Part shown: one piece after another, positions 9,583 to 16,256 of the stretch
Position numbering within the stretch: the first letter of the stretch is position 1
Layout: every line of letters starts with the position of its first letter
Assembly: GCA_027019325.1 (NCBI GenBank)
Contig: JALUWT010000174.1
Coordinates: 1-33,649 of the forward strand
Direction of reading: 5' to 3'
Origin: Sulfurimonas sp.
Lineage (GTDB): Bacteria > Campylobacterota > Campylobacteria > Campylobacterales > Sulfurimonadaceae
Length of the DNA stretch: 33,649 nucleotides
Made by a program: the position numbers and the translations under genes
The notes under the pieces: generated by a model
Databases searched by the model: none
The model's input: only the letters and a program-made list of their open reading frames with translations
Told to the model about the DNA's origin: nothing

Positions 9583-10014
9583 TTAATTTACTTTTGCTGA
9601 AGCATCTATGACACTTCTAAAAATTGCTGTATCTTTTTTGGCTGCCATAACGAGAGCATTGAACATGATGGAGTTTTTGCTCATCTCTGTCGTCTCAACA
9701 TCAATGTCAACTGAGTTACCGTCATTACGTGCCATATGACCGTCTCTAAAGTAGAGAGTAGGTTTGAGCGAGCTAGATGCTTCTTGGGGCGCTAAATCTC
9801 TTTCATTTGTGCGTGCCATTTGAAGGTCACCTGAATGGTTTTTGTAAAGTTCATTCTTTTTGGCGATGAGTGAATCTTCAAAGCTGATGTCTCTTGGTTT
9901 GTAAAAAGGTGTGTCAGCATTGGCAATGTTTGAAGCTATCATATCTTGACGAGCGGCACGGTAGTCCATAGCCCGAACTAAAAGAGAGTGTGTTTTAGAG
10001 ATTTCTATGCTCAT
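9583..10014 (-). CDS. flgB: Flagellar basal-body rod protein FlgB
   Basis: The first gene of the rod operon. The protein has the rod-family motif RQDMIASNIANADTPFYKPRD near its N-terminus (core ASNIANADT) and a FNALVMAAKKDTAIFRSVI-type C-terminal helix. Two ATGs are possible. The upstream one (10023) directly abuts its TAAGG site with no spacer. The second (10014) sits 9 bases downstream of it and gives MSIEISKTHSLL, 143 residues, so it is preferred. A sigma-54 promoter lies 34-51 bases upstream. FlgB forms the base of the proximal rod and is exported by the flagellar type III system. Confidence 0.95.
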   Translation of the reverse strand: MSIEISKTHSLLVRAMDYRAARQDMIASNIANADTPFYKPRDISFEDSLIAKKNELYKNHSGDLQMARTNERDLAPQEASSSLKPTLYFRDGHMARNDGNSVDIDVETTEMSKNSIMFNALVMAAKKDTAIFRSVIDASAKVN

Positions 10015-10047
10015 CGTCAACATCCTTACAAATTATTTGAAATTAAT

Positions 10048-10065
10048 AAGCAATTTTAGTTCCAA
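10048..10065 (-). promoter_or_regulatory. Sigma-54 (RpoN) promoter of the flgB-flgC-fliE-ftsI operon
   Basis: On the minus strand the sequence reads TTGGAACTAAAATTGCTT. The GG doublet (10063-10062) and GC doublet (10051-10050) have exactly 10 bases between them, as sigma-54 requires. The words TTGGAAC and TTGCTT match the Campylobacter/Helicobacter RpoN consensus that I know. A TSS near 10038 gives a leader of about 24 bases to the flgB start. Activation by a FlgR-type regulator is the family expectation. Confidence 0.9.
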
Positions 10066-10091
10066 AAATGTTAGAACAGCTAAAATAAAAA

Positions 10092-10115
10092 ATGTGATAA
10101 AAAATTATATCACAT
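10092..10115. promoter_or_regulatory. Perfect inverted repeat between flgB and the pilin genes
   Basis: ATGTGATA (10092-10099) and TATCACAT (10108-10115) form a perfect 8-bp inverted repeat with an 8-base AT spacer. It sits in the 205-base divergent region, about 30 bases upstream of the sigma-54 element and 114 before pilin 1. No T-run follows, so it looks more like a dimeric regulator site than a terminator. The rest of this region holds only weak -10 candidates for the pilin, for example CATAAT at 10183-10188. Confidence 0.45.
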
Positions 10116-10228
10116 AAACCGTTTTTTGGAGACAAAGTGAGTACTTTAAGCAAATCTTAAACTAAATAAGCTCATAATCGTTTGTAAGGTTACAAGAGTA
10201 ATCCAATTTATACAATTAAGGAGTTCTT

Positions 10229-10711
10229 ATGAAAAGAGCTGGTTTTACAATGATCGAATTGATCTTCGTTATCGTTATTTTAGGTATTTTAGCAGCAGTT
10301 GCTATTCCAAAACTTGCAGCGACACGTACAGATGCGGAGGTGTCAAAAATGTCATCTAATCTTGCTACTGTTTTAAGTGATGTTGGTGCAAAGTATACTG
10401 CAACGGGAACTTTAGCAGGACCTTGGTCAGCTCTTACGAATGTTAAATTAGATACAACAGCTGGTGGTACTACAGCAGCTACTACTTTTACATCTGGAAC
10501 ACCAGTTTATTTAGATGCAGGTTCAGGTGCAACAAAAGGATGTTTTAGTATTGCTGCAACAACAGATGGTAATGTTACTATTACAGGTATTACAGCTGCG
10601 ACAGATCCGGTGTGTGTTGGTGCTCATAAGGCCGCAATCGCTAATAACATTATTTTAACTGTTGGTACAGCTAAAGTGCACCAATTTGGTAGCACAGGCG
10701 TTACATACTAA
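10229..10711 (+). CDS. Type IV pilin / pseudopilin-like protein 1 (Gly at -1)
   Basis: A 160-residue prepilin. The class III leader is MKRAG, cleaved before FTMIEL; Glu at mature position 5 and the hydrophobic helix IFVIVILGILAAVAIP are canonical. The C-terminal half is a Thr/Ala/Gly-rich globular domain, with a pair of cysteines 23 residues apart (KGCFS and DPVCVG) that could close a D-loop disulfide. An AAGGAG site lies 5 bases before the ATG. It is the first of three tandem paralogues. The first 45 residues match the other two closely, while the heads differ. It may serve in a T2SS-like or competence pseudopilus; in this phylum such genes cannot be split from sequence alone. Confidence 0.88.
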   Translation: MKRAGFTMIELIFVIVILGILAAVAIPKLAATRTDAEVSKMSSNLATVLSDVGAKYTATGTLAGPWSALTNVKLDTTAGGTTAATTFTSGTPVYLDAGSGATKGCFSIAATTDGNVTITGITAATDPVCVGAHKAAIANNIILTVGTAKVHQFGSTGVTY

Positions 10712-10720
10712 ATTTAACTC

Positions 10721-10744
10721 GTTACATCTCTCTTGAGGTGTAAC
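10721..10744 (+). terminator. Hairpin after pilin 1 (attenuator or stability stem)
   Basis: GTTACATCTC, a TCTT loop and GAGGTGTAAC form a 10-bp stem with one G-U pair, starting 10 bases after the pilin 1 stop. The following ATATATTACAT is only weakly T-rich, so partial termination or 3'-end protection is more likely than full termination. It would let pilin 1 be made at a different level from pilins 2 and 3. Confidence 0.5.
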
Positions 10745-10801
10745 ATATATTACATAACTTTCATTTCAAACTTAAACTCTAAATAATCAAAACAGTGTTA
10801 T

Positions 10802-10807
10802 TATACT
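10802..10807 (+). promoter_or_regulatory. -10 box for pilins 2-3 and possibly priA
   Basis: TATACT in the context GTTATTATACTTCTAAC lies 28 bases before the ATG of pilin 2. A TSS near 10814 leaves a short leader with a TTAGGA ribosome binding site. Together with the upstream hairpin it suggests separate expression of pilins 2-3. Confidence 0.5.
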
Positions 10808-10835
10808 TCTAACTTAAATTCAATTAGGAATTATT

Positions 10836-11291
10836 ATGAAAAACTATAGACATGCTTTTACAATGATAGAATTGGTCTTTGTTATTGTTGTACTGGGAAT
10901 TTTAGCGGCAATTGCCATTCCAAAATTTGCAGCAACGAGAACAGATGCCGAAGTCTCTAGAGTTGCTCAAAACATTATGATAGGAGCGGGGGATATAGCT
11001 GCATATGCAGTGTCAAGTGGTAAGACAGAAGACAATCTATCTCTAATGTCTAATGCTATAGCAGATTTGGCAAGTTCTGGAGATGCTGTATTAAGTACCA
11101 AAAAGGCAGAAATAAGTATGGGTAGTGTATCTGATTGTATTACAATAAAAATTGTAAGAGGCACAAATGATGATAATTTAACAATATCTGAAAAAAGCGC
11201 TGTAACAGATGTTAAATGTTTAGCACTAGAAAGTACGATAGATGCTGCAAAATATCCGATGAAATTAAGGGGACAAAATGTCATATATTAG
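10836..11291 (+). CDS. Type IV pilin / pseudopilin-like protein 2 (Ala at -1)
   Basis: A 151-residue prepilin with leader MKNYRHA, mature start FTMIELVF, Glu5 and the helix VIVVLGILAAIAIPKFAATRTDAEVSR. The residue before the cut is Ala rather than the usual Gly. The C-terminal domain has two cysteines 26 residues apart (SDCIT and DVKCL). The 5' part is very similar in DNA to pilin 3, with long runs such as GGCAATTGC and CCAAAATTTGCAGCAAC shared, so the pair arose by tandem duplication. TTAGGA precedes the ATG. Its last 14 bases overlap pilin 3. Possible role: minor pseudopilin of a secretion or DNA-uptake pseudopilus. Confidence 0.87.
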   Translation: MKNYRHAFTMIELVFVIVVLGILAAIAIPKFAATRTDAEVSRVAQNIMIGAGDIAAYAVSSGKTEDNLSLMSNAIADLASSGDAVLSTKKAEISMGSVSDCITIKIVRGTNDDNLTISEKSAVTDVKCLALESTIDAAKYPMKLRGQNVIY

Positions 11292-11724
11292 AAGAGATGC
11301 TTTTACGATGATAGAACTTGTTTTTGTTATTGTAGTGTTGGGGATTTTAGCGGCAATTGCTGTTCCAAAATTTGCAGCAACACGGACAGATGCACAGATA
11401 TCAAAAGCAAGAGCTGACATTTCTGCTATTCGTTCTGCTATTATGACAGAACGCCAAAGCAGATTGATCAAAGGTGATTCAGCTTGGATTCCACAGCTAA
11501 GTGATAATAATGGTACACTTTTTACAGGAAGTGATGTAAATCATACTCTTTTATTGTACGGTGTAAGTTCAGGTACAACTGATGGGCATTGGAGTAGAAC
11601 AGGTGTAAATGCATACATCTATAAAGTTGGTTCTAAGAATTGCCGTTTTGCTTATGATGGTGCAGGAAAATTTACGCTTAATGCCGCTGATGCAGGCACT
11701 ATTTGTGATAATTTGGTTAATTAA
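11278..11724 (+). CDS. Type IV pilin / pseudopilin-like protein 3 (Ala at -1)
   Basis: A 148-residue prepilin starting inside pilin 2 (14-base overlap) with AAGGGGA as its ribosome binding site. The leader is MSYIRRDA, then FTMIELVF with Glu5 and a helix nearly identical to pilin 2. The head differs: it contains RQSRLIKGDSAWIPQL and a C-terminal cysteine pair 20 residues apart (KNCRF and TICDN). This head has the look of the small GspH/PulG-like sheet, but I cannot assign it. It ends 13 bases before priA. Confidence 0.87.
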   Translation: MSYIRRDAFTMIELVFVIVVLGILAAIAVPKFAATRTDAQISKARADISAIRSAIMTERQSRLIKGDSAWIPQLSDNNGTLFTGSDVNHTLLLYGVSSGTTDGHWSRTGVNAYIYKVGSKNCRFAYDGAGKFTLNAADAGTICDNLVN

Positions 11725-11737
11725 CTTTTAATACAAT

Positions 11738-13585
11738 TTGAACTACTACAAACTCTCTATAATAGGCTCCCCTCTGGAGTCTTTTACTTACCACTCTTCT
11801 AAAAATATCTATACAAGTTTAATAGTCTCTGTTCTTTTTAATAATCGTGAAAAAAAGGCTGTTGTCCTTGAAAAAGTAGAGAAACCTGATTTTGATACTT
11901 TAGAGATTTTAGAAGTCACCAATACATTTTTTACTCAAAAACAGTTGGAATTGGCACAGTTCATCGCTTCGTATTACATTTGCTCACTTGGAGATGCTTT
12001 TGCTTTGATGACACCTTTCTTGCGTGAGAGAGATGAAGAGAATGATTTTTCTCACGCAAGTGAAGTAAGTAAGATAGTGCTCTCAAAGAAACAAGAAGAG
12101 GCGTTAAACTTTCTTCAAAAACACAAAGTTGCTTTGCTTTTCGGTGATACGGGAAGTGGAAAAACAGAAGTCTATATGAAATATTTTGAGTCTGTCCTGC
12201 GTGAGGGCAAAAGAGTAATATTTTTGATGCCTGAAATCTCGCTCACGCCACAGATGTCTAAACGCCTAAAAGAACACTTCGGAGATGATTTTGTCCTATG
12301 GCACTCAAAGCTCACCCCACTGCAAAAGAAAAAAGCTCTTGCTAAAATTTATAGCGGTGAAGCGAAGATTATTGCCGGTGCACGTTCAGCACTTTTTTTA
12401 CCCATAGAAGATTTAGGGCTCATCGTTGTGGATGAAGAACATGATGACAGTTACAAATCTGCATCAAGGCCGCGCTACAATGCCAGAGATTTGGCAATCT
12501 ACATGGGAAAACTCTATGATGTTTCTGTCGTTTTAGGCTCTGCAACACCATCACTCAGTTCCTATGTGAAGTTCCCTCACGCAAGACTTAAAGGCGGCCA
12601 TTTTGCATCAAATAAGCATTTCGTTTATGAAAAATCTCCTGAAGAATTAACAGAATTTATGCAAAACACTCTGCGTGAGACGCTCGAGAAAAAAGAGCAG
12701 TCCATTGTTTTTTTACCAACCCGGGCAAATTTTAAGTATCTCATTTGTGGGGATTGTGGGCATAATTTCAAGTGTGCATTTTGTAGTGTCGGCATGAGCC
12801 TGCATCAACACTCACGAGCGATGAAATGTCACTACTGTAACTTCACGCAGGCCATTCCACAGGTCTGTCCGGAGTGTCACAGTCCGCATCTTGTCAGCTC
12901 TCGACTTGGAACGGCGGAGGCTGTCAAGAATATTAAAGAATTTTTGCCCCAAGCAAGGGTGGAGCAGTTTGACCGTGACACCATTACAACAGCAAATAAG
13001 CTCACAAAAGCGCTCAAACGTTTTAATGACAGAGAGAGTGATATATTGGTCGGAACGCAGATGCTCTCTAAAGGACATGATTATCATGATGTGACGTTAG
13101 CCGTGGTGCTTGGCATGGACAATATGCTCAACATGGGTGATTATCGTGTTCGTGAAAAAGCGCTCTCATCTCTCATACAAGTGGCAGGACGTAGTGGGCG
13201 TGCCAAAGATGCAAAGGTGATTGTACAGACATTTAATGAAGATTTTTTCAAGCCTTACATTGAGAAGTATGAAGATTTTTTAGAAGATGAGAAAATTTTC
13301 CGCCAAGAGCTCTATCCACCCTACAAAAAACTTTGCCGTATTCTCTTCGCACATAAAAACGGTGCAAAAGCACAAGATGCCATGCGAGCTATGCAAGAAA
13401 AACTAGGAGCATTTCCAAAGGTAGAGATAGTAGGTGCAAAAAAATGTGCCATAGAAAAAGTAGCCAATAAGTACCGATTTGAGATACTGCTGCGAGCTGA
13501 TAAGAGTACAGATATTATTAAAGCGGTAAGAAATTGTAAGGTCCCATTGGCTGAAGTAGATATGGATCCTATTGAATTTGGATAA
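11738..13585 (+). CDS. priA: Primosomal protein N' (replication restart helicase PriA)
   Basis: A 615-residue superfamily 2 helicase that reloads the replisome at stalled forks and D-loops. The Walker A GDTGSGKT is at 136-143 and the DEEH box at 232-235. A cysteine-rich zinc module with four CxxC pairs follows near 335-390 (CGDCGHNFKC, MKCHYC, VCPECH). The length fits the short PriA of Helicobacter rather than the 732-residue E. coli form. The only possible start is TTG at 11738, since an in-frame TAA lies two codons before it; no clear Shine-Dalgarno is seen, so coupling to pilin 3 (13 bases upstream) is likely. The gene is dense in CTGCGTGAG-type words (five). Confidence 0.95.
   Translation: MNYYKLSIIGSPLESFTYHSSKNIYTSLIVSVLFNNREKKAVVLEKVEKPDFDTLEILEVTNTFFTQKQLELAQFIASYYICSLGDAFALMTPFLRERDEENDFSHASEVSKIVLSKKQEEALNFLQKHKVALLFGDTGSGKTEVYMKYFESVLREGKRVIFLMPEISLTPQMSKRLKEHFGDDFVLWHSKLTPLQKKKALAKIYSGEAKIIAGARSALFLPIEDLGLIVVDEEHDDSYKSASRPRYNARDLAIYMGKLYDVSVVLGSATPSLSSYVKFPHARLKGGHFASNKHFVYEKSPEELTEFMQNTLRETLEKKEQSIVFLPTRANFKYLICGDCGHNFKCAFCSVGMSLHQHSRAMKCHYCNFTQAIPQVCPECHSPHLVSSRLGTAEAVKNIKEFLPQARVEQFDRDTITTANKLTKALKRFNDRESDILVGTQMLSKGHDYHDVTLAVVLGMDNMLNMGDYRVREKALSSLIQVAGRSGRAKDAKVIVQTFNEDFFKPYIEKYEDFLEDEKIFRQELYPPYKKLCRILFAHKNGAKAQDAMRAMQEKLGAFPKVEIVGAKKCAIEKVANKYRFEILLRADKSTDIIKAVRNCKVPLAEVDMDPIEFG
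12019..12060. repeat. Intragenic 11-bp inverted repeat built from two CTGCGTGAG-type words
   Basis: CTTGCGTGAGA (12019-12029) and TCTCACGCAAG (12050-12060) are perfect complements with a 20-base spacer, inside priA. Both words carry the same departure from the consensus (TTGCGTGAG), so the pairing is kept. It could fold as a hairpin in mRNA or single-stranded DNA. Confidence 0.7.
12020..12679. repeat. CTGCGTGAG word cluster B (priA)
   Basis: Exact copies are at 12197-12205 and 12671-12679. TTGCGTGAG-type copies are at 12020-12028, 12051-12059 and 12576-12584, the last two as CTCACGCAA. They encode LRE in one orientation and SHA or PHA in the other. Looser relatives (CTCACGCCA 12242, TTCACGCAG 12842) lie nearby. 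Confidence 0.8.
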
Positions 13586-13603
13586 TTTTTTAAAATCTAG
13601 ATT

Positions 13604-14179
13604 TTAACCTAGGCAAATATGCTTTTTATGGTTAAAAAACCAGTAAAAAGCTAAGGAAACTCCTGTCGTTTTTTGGTACTTTTCATCGAACATAAAAGAT
13701 TTTGCCTCTTTGCGTGGAATATAAATGACTTCAATCTCTTCTTCCTCAAGTCCGCCGCCCTCATTTACTCTCATATTTTCATCTATCTCTGCATAGTAAA
13801 GTGTCTGATAAGTTCCTGAAATGCCGACAGAGGTGTAAAATGCAGAGATTTTTTCCAGATTTTCTAGGGGAACATCATAGCCGCACTCTTCTAAAATCTC
13901 CTCTTTGGCAATTTGTTCGATAGAACAGTTTTTGTCCACTATACCGGCGCAGAGCTCATACATGTATCCGTTGTTTGGATTTTTATTGAGCACTGTTACA
14001 CGCAGCTGTTTAACAAGGACAAAGGCATCTTTTGCTTTGTGATAGAGTAAAATTGCAACACTATCATGAGAGAGCACTGCTTCCCATCTTTTTTTAATGC
14101 CGTTTTGTGTGTAGTTTATCTCTATGGGTTGGATGAAGTTTGTCTCTTTTAGTTCTGTTATGGAGTCTATTTTATCCAT
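13604..14179 (-). CDS. NUDT14-like Nudix hydrolase (nucleoside-diphosphate-sugar pyrophosphatase)
   Basis: A 192-residue protein starting at the ATG at 14179, which overlaps the end of the upstream peptidase by 8 bases; a longer upstream frame exists but has no support. The Nudix helix is CAGIVDKNCSIEQIAKEEIL then EECGY, near residues 80-105. It departs from GX5EX7REUXEEXGU: Cys replaces the first Glu and Glu replaces the Arg. The metal-binding EExxEE core stays. This variant, and the following SVGISGTYQTLYYAE, closely resemble human NUDT14 (UDP-glucose pyrophosphatase) as I remember it. Likely activity: cleavage of UDP- or ADP-sugars to sugar phosphate and nucleoside monophosphate. The tail-to-tail gap to priA is 18 bases and contains the palindrome TAAAATCTAGATTTTA. 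Confidence 0.85.
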   Translation of the reverse strand: MDKIDSITELKETNFIQPIEINYTQNGIKKRWEAVLSHDSVAILLYHKAKDAFVLVKQLRVTVLNKNPNNGYMYELCAGIVDKNCSIEQIAKEEILEECGYDVPLENLEKISAFYTSVGISGTYQTLYYAEIDENMRVNEGGGLEEEEIEVIYIPRKEAKSFMFDEKYQKTTGVSLAFYWFFNHKKHICLG

Positions 14180-15359
14180 TGTCTTTATCCATAAAGTGAA
14201 TGTAGGACATATTTTCAAAAGGAGGCAGTTTATGAAATGATGTTTTGTTGTTAAGATGCAGCGCAACACTCTCATCATAATTTTTCTTCAATCGTAAAAA
14301 GGCTTTTTTCTCTTTGCCTCTGAGTTTTTTCGTTGTGACCTGCACGACACGCAGTGGATTGATTGCGCGACCGCGTTTACGCAGTTCAAAGTGCAGGTGT
14401 GGTCCGGTTGAGCGTCCTGTTGTCCCTACATAGGCGATGGTTTGCCCTTTTTTGACATGCTTTCCACGGTATATGCCTCTGCGAAATGATTTGAGGTGGG
14501 CATAGCGGGTTTCATAACCGTCTGCGTGACGGATTTTGATGAGATTACCGTAACTTCCCATTCGAGAACACCAAATGATGGTCCCGCTTCCTGCTGCTAT
14601 GACAGGTGTGCCACGACGCGCAGCATAATCAACACCAAGGTGCGCTTTCCATTTATGCAGAATTGGGTGCCATCTTCTTTTTGTAAAATAAGAGGAGATT
14701 CGCGCACCTCTTACCGGTCTAGCAAGTAGAAATCCTTCGACTTCATGCGCCTTTTCATCATAGTAGCGTTCGTCATCATTGAGGTAGATATAGTGTTTTT
14801 TATGGTGCATCTCAATCATTGCAACTTTGAGTATCGGCATAGAAAAAGGGCGCCCAAGTCGATACTTTTGCTCATAAATCATCACAAGAGAGTCACCTTT
14901 TCGGATGTCATTTTTAAAATTAAGTGAATGTTTGAAACTTGATACAAAGATTTGTGCGAGTTTTTTACTGCCTGTCTCTTTTAAAATGTTGTACATAGGA
15001 GAACTGGTGATAGTTGTACTAAAAGCCTCTGTTTTTGTTGTGCTGATGACAGGAATAGCTTCAAATTTGTAAGAGTTCCCAGCGTGGTAGATGTGAATCT
15101 GCAGTTCATCATTTAAAGGAAGCAGCATCTGCTCAATATGCCCGTTGTTGTCTCGTAAAATTTGGTAGTGAACCCCTGCACGCATCTCTTCGGTGAGTCT
15201 CTGGTCATCTTTGTCGAGATTATAGTAAAGGTCTCTAACGGGAAGATTTTGTCTCTCTAAAAAGTCAAGATAGGTCTCACCGTTACTCCATCTGTCTCTA
15301 TGTACTACGGAAGAAAAAAGAGATGTGGTCAATAAAAAAAGTATGAAAAATCGTATCAT
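14172..15359 (-). CDS. Csd3/Pgp3-like M23 peptidoglycan endopeptidase
   Basis: A 395-residue exported protein from the ATG at 15359, with signal peptide MIRFFILFLLTTSLFSS. A TTG ten codons upstream is poorer. An N-terminal regulatory region (about 20-230) precedes a LytM/M23 domain whose zinc motifs are HLGVD and HLHFE (HxxxD and HxH), separated by the glycine-rich strand region GTPVIAAGSGTI. In Helicobacter the Csd3 and in Campylobacter the Pgp3 protein of this type trims peptide cross-links and monomer tails and sets helical cell shape. The neighbouring pgbA-like and glcD genes match the H. pylori csd3 locus as I recall it, supporting that identity. Expected location is the periplasm. The 3' end overlaps the Nudix gene by 8 bases. 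Confidence 0.87.
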   Translation of the reverse strand: MIRFFILFLLTTSLFSSVVHRDRWSNGETYLDFLERQNLPVRDLYYNLDKDDQRLTEEMRAGVHYQILRDNNGHIEQMLLPLNDELQIHIYHAGNSYKFEAIPVISTTKTEAFSTTITSSPMYNILKETGSKKLAQIFVSSFKHSLNFKNDIRKGDSLVMIYEQKYRLGRPFSMPILKVAMIEMHHKKHYIYLNDDERYYDEKAHEVEGFLLARPVRGARISSYFTKRRWHPILHKWKAHLGVDYAARRGTPVIAAGSGTIIWCSRMGSYGNLIKIRHADGYETRYAHLKSFRRGIYRGKHVKKGQTIAYVGTTGRSTGPHLHFELRKRGRAINPLRVVQVTTKKLRGKEKKAFLRLKKNYDESVALHLNNKTSFHKLPPFENMSYIHFMDKDNG

Positions 15360-15427
15360 TAATATAAGCCTGAAATAAATAATTGGCAAAGATTAGCAAA
15401 TTTTGGCTTAGTCTGAGGTTTGTTTGA

Positions 15428-15433
15428 TATAAT
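15428..15433 (+). promoter_or_regulatory. Extended -10 box for the pgbA-like/glcD/yihY unit
   Basis: TATAAT with an upstream TG (TGATATAAT), 28 bases before the ATG at 15461. It lies in the 101-base divergent gap to the Csd3-like gene. It probably drives the three tightly packed rightward genes 15461-18471. Confidence 0.6.
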
Positions 15434-15460
15434 CGCATTATATTAATACAAAGATTGAAG

Positions 15461-16255
15461 ATGAAATATACGATTTTACTCATTTTATTTGCCATTGAAG
15501 TAATGGCATCAGTTATAAAAGCACCAATTGTCTCCGTTGATAATGAAAAAGAGCAGGCGACAATTTCAGTCGATCATATTGATGTTGGCGTGAGCGGTTT
15601 TGTTGTGCATTACATTACACCACAGCATAACAGTATCTTAAAAAATGCAACTGTTGTTGCTTTTGACAAAGCCAAAAAGATAGCAACAGTCAAAATGAGT
15701 ACTTTTAATGCACTCAGAAACAATTCCCTTCCGTATGGAAAGTACAAACCGCAGGTAGGCGATACTGTAGAACTTGCTTTTGGATACAGCCGAGCACTCT
15801 TGATTGCGCCAAATGAAGAGATATATCACCAGATCTCAAAAAGTGTCCATATTCAGTGGATACATCCAGATCTTTTTGCAACAGTACTCTCTTTTGCGGG
15901 TCATCCGACACCGCTACGTTCTGATTTTACAGCTTTTTCCAATGCTGCAAGTGTAGGTCTACTTTTTATCTATCTTGACAAAAAAGTCTATACTGTAGAT
16001 ATTAAAAGTTTTACAATTTTAAACATTACAGATGCCCCTTTTGTTGCAAAGAAAAAACAAAAACCATTCTATACACGTGTGCAAAAAATTGATGCGAACT
16101 GGTGGGGAGCAGGGAGTAATGAAATGGAAGCATATGCGCCACACTATTATAAGCTTTTAGTTGAAAATAACAAAAAGAACAAACAGTTTTATGAGATTGT
16201 AAAATCACATAAAGAGCTGAGTCATTTAGCAGATGAATTTGAGATAGGAAAATAG
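15461..16255 (+). CDS. PgbA-N domain secreted protein (plasminogen-binding protein-like)
   Basis: A 264-residue protein starting at the ATG at 15461 (a TTG two codons earlier is less likely). The signal peptide MKYTILLILFAIEVMAS is followed by a beta-rich domain (about 20-215) resembling the N-terminal domain of Helicobacter pylori PgbA, with ISVDHIDVGVSGFVVH, AFGYSRALLIAPN and HPDLFA. The lysine-rich repetitive tail said to bind plasminogen in pathogens is short here: only KKNKQFYEIVKSHKE and a brief end. In a presumably free-living organism the conserved domain must have another, likely envelope, role. glcD begins one base after its stop, so they are cotranscribed. Confidence 0.7.
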   Translation: MKYTILLILFAIEVMASVIKAPIVSVDNEKEQATISVDHIDVGVSGFVVHYITPQHNSILKNATVVAFDKAKKIATVKMSTFNALRNNSLPYGKYKPQVGDTVELAFGYSRALLIAPNEEIYHQISKSVHIQWIHPDLFATVLSFAGHPTPLRSDFTAFSNAASVGLLFIYLDKKVYTVDIKSFTILNITDAPFVAKKKQKPFYTRVQKIDANWWGAGSNEMEAYAPHYYKLLVENNKKNKQFYEIVKSHKELSHLADEFEIGK

Positions 16256-16256
16256 T

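Noticed and set aside
10092..10115. CRP/FNR box
   Set aside because: The TGTGA and TCACA halves are 12 bases apart, not the 6 needed for CRP, so only a generic inverted repeat is reported.
10209..10214. TATACA as -10 box of pilin 1
   Set aside because: It would put the TSS within the AAGGAG ribosome binding site, so it is unlikely to be used.
13591..13613. Palindrome TAAAATCTAGATTTTA and CCTAGG between priA and the Nudix gene as a terminator
   Set aside because: It has no loop and no T-run, so it would not fold as a normal terminator; a chance AT palindrome is possible.
14180..14278. Longer N-terminus for the Nudix protein
   Set aside because: The extra 33 codons overlap the Csd3-like gene, lack a ribosome binding site and give an atypical Cys/His-rich stretch.
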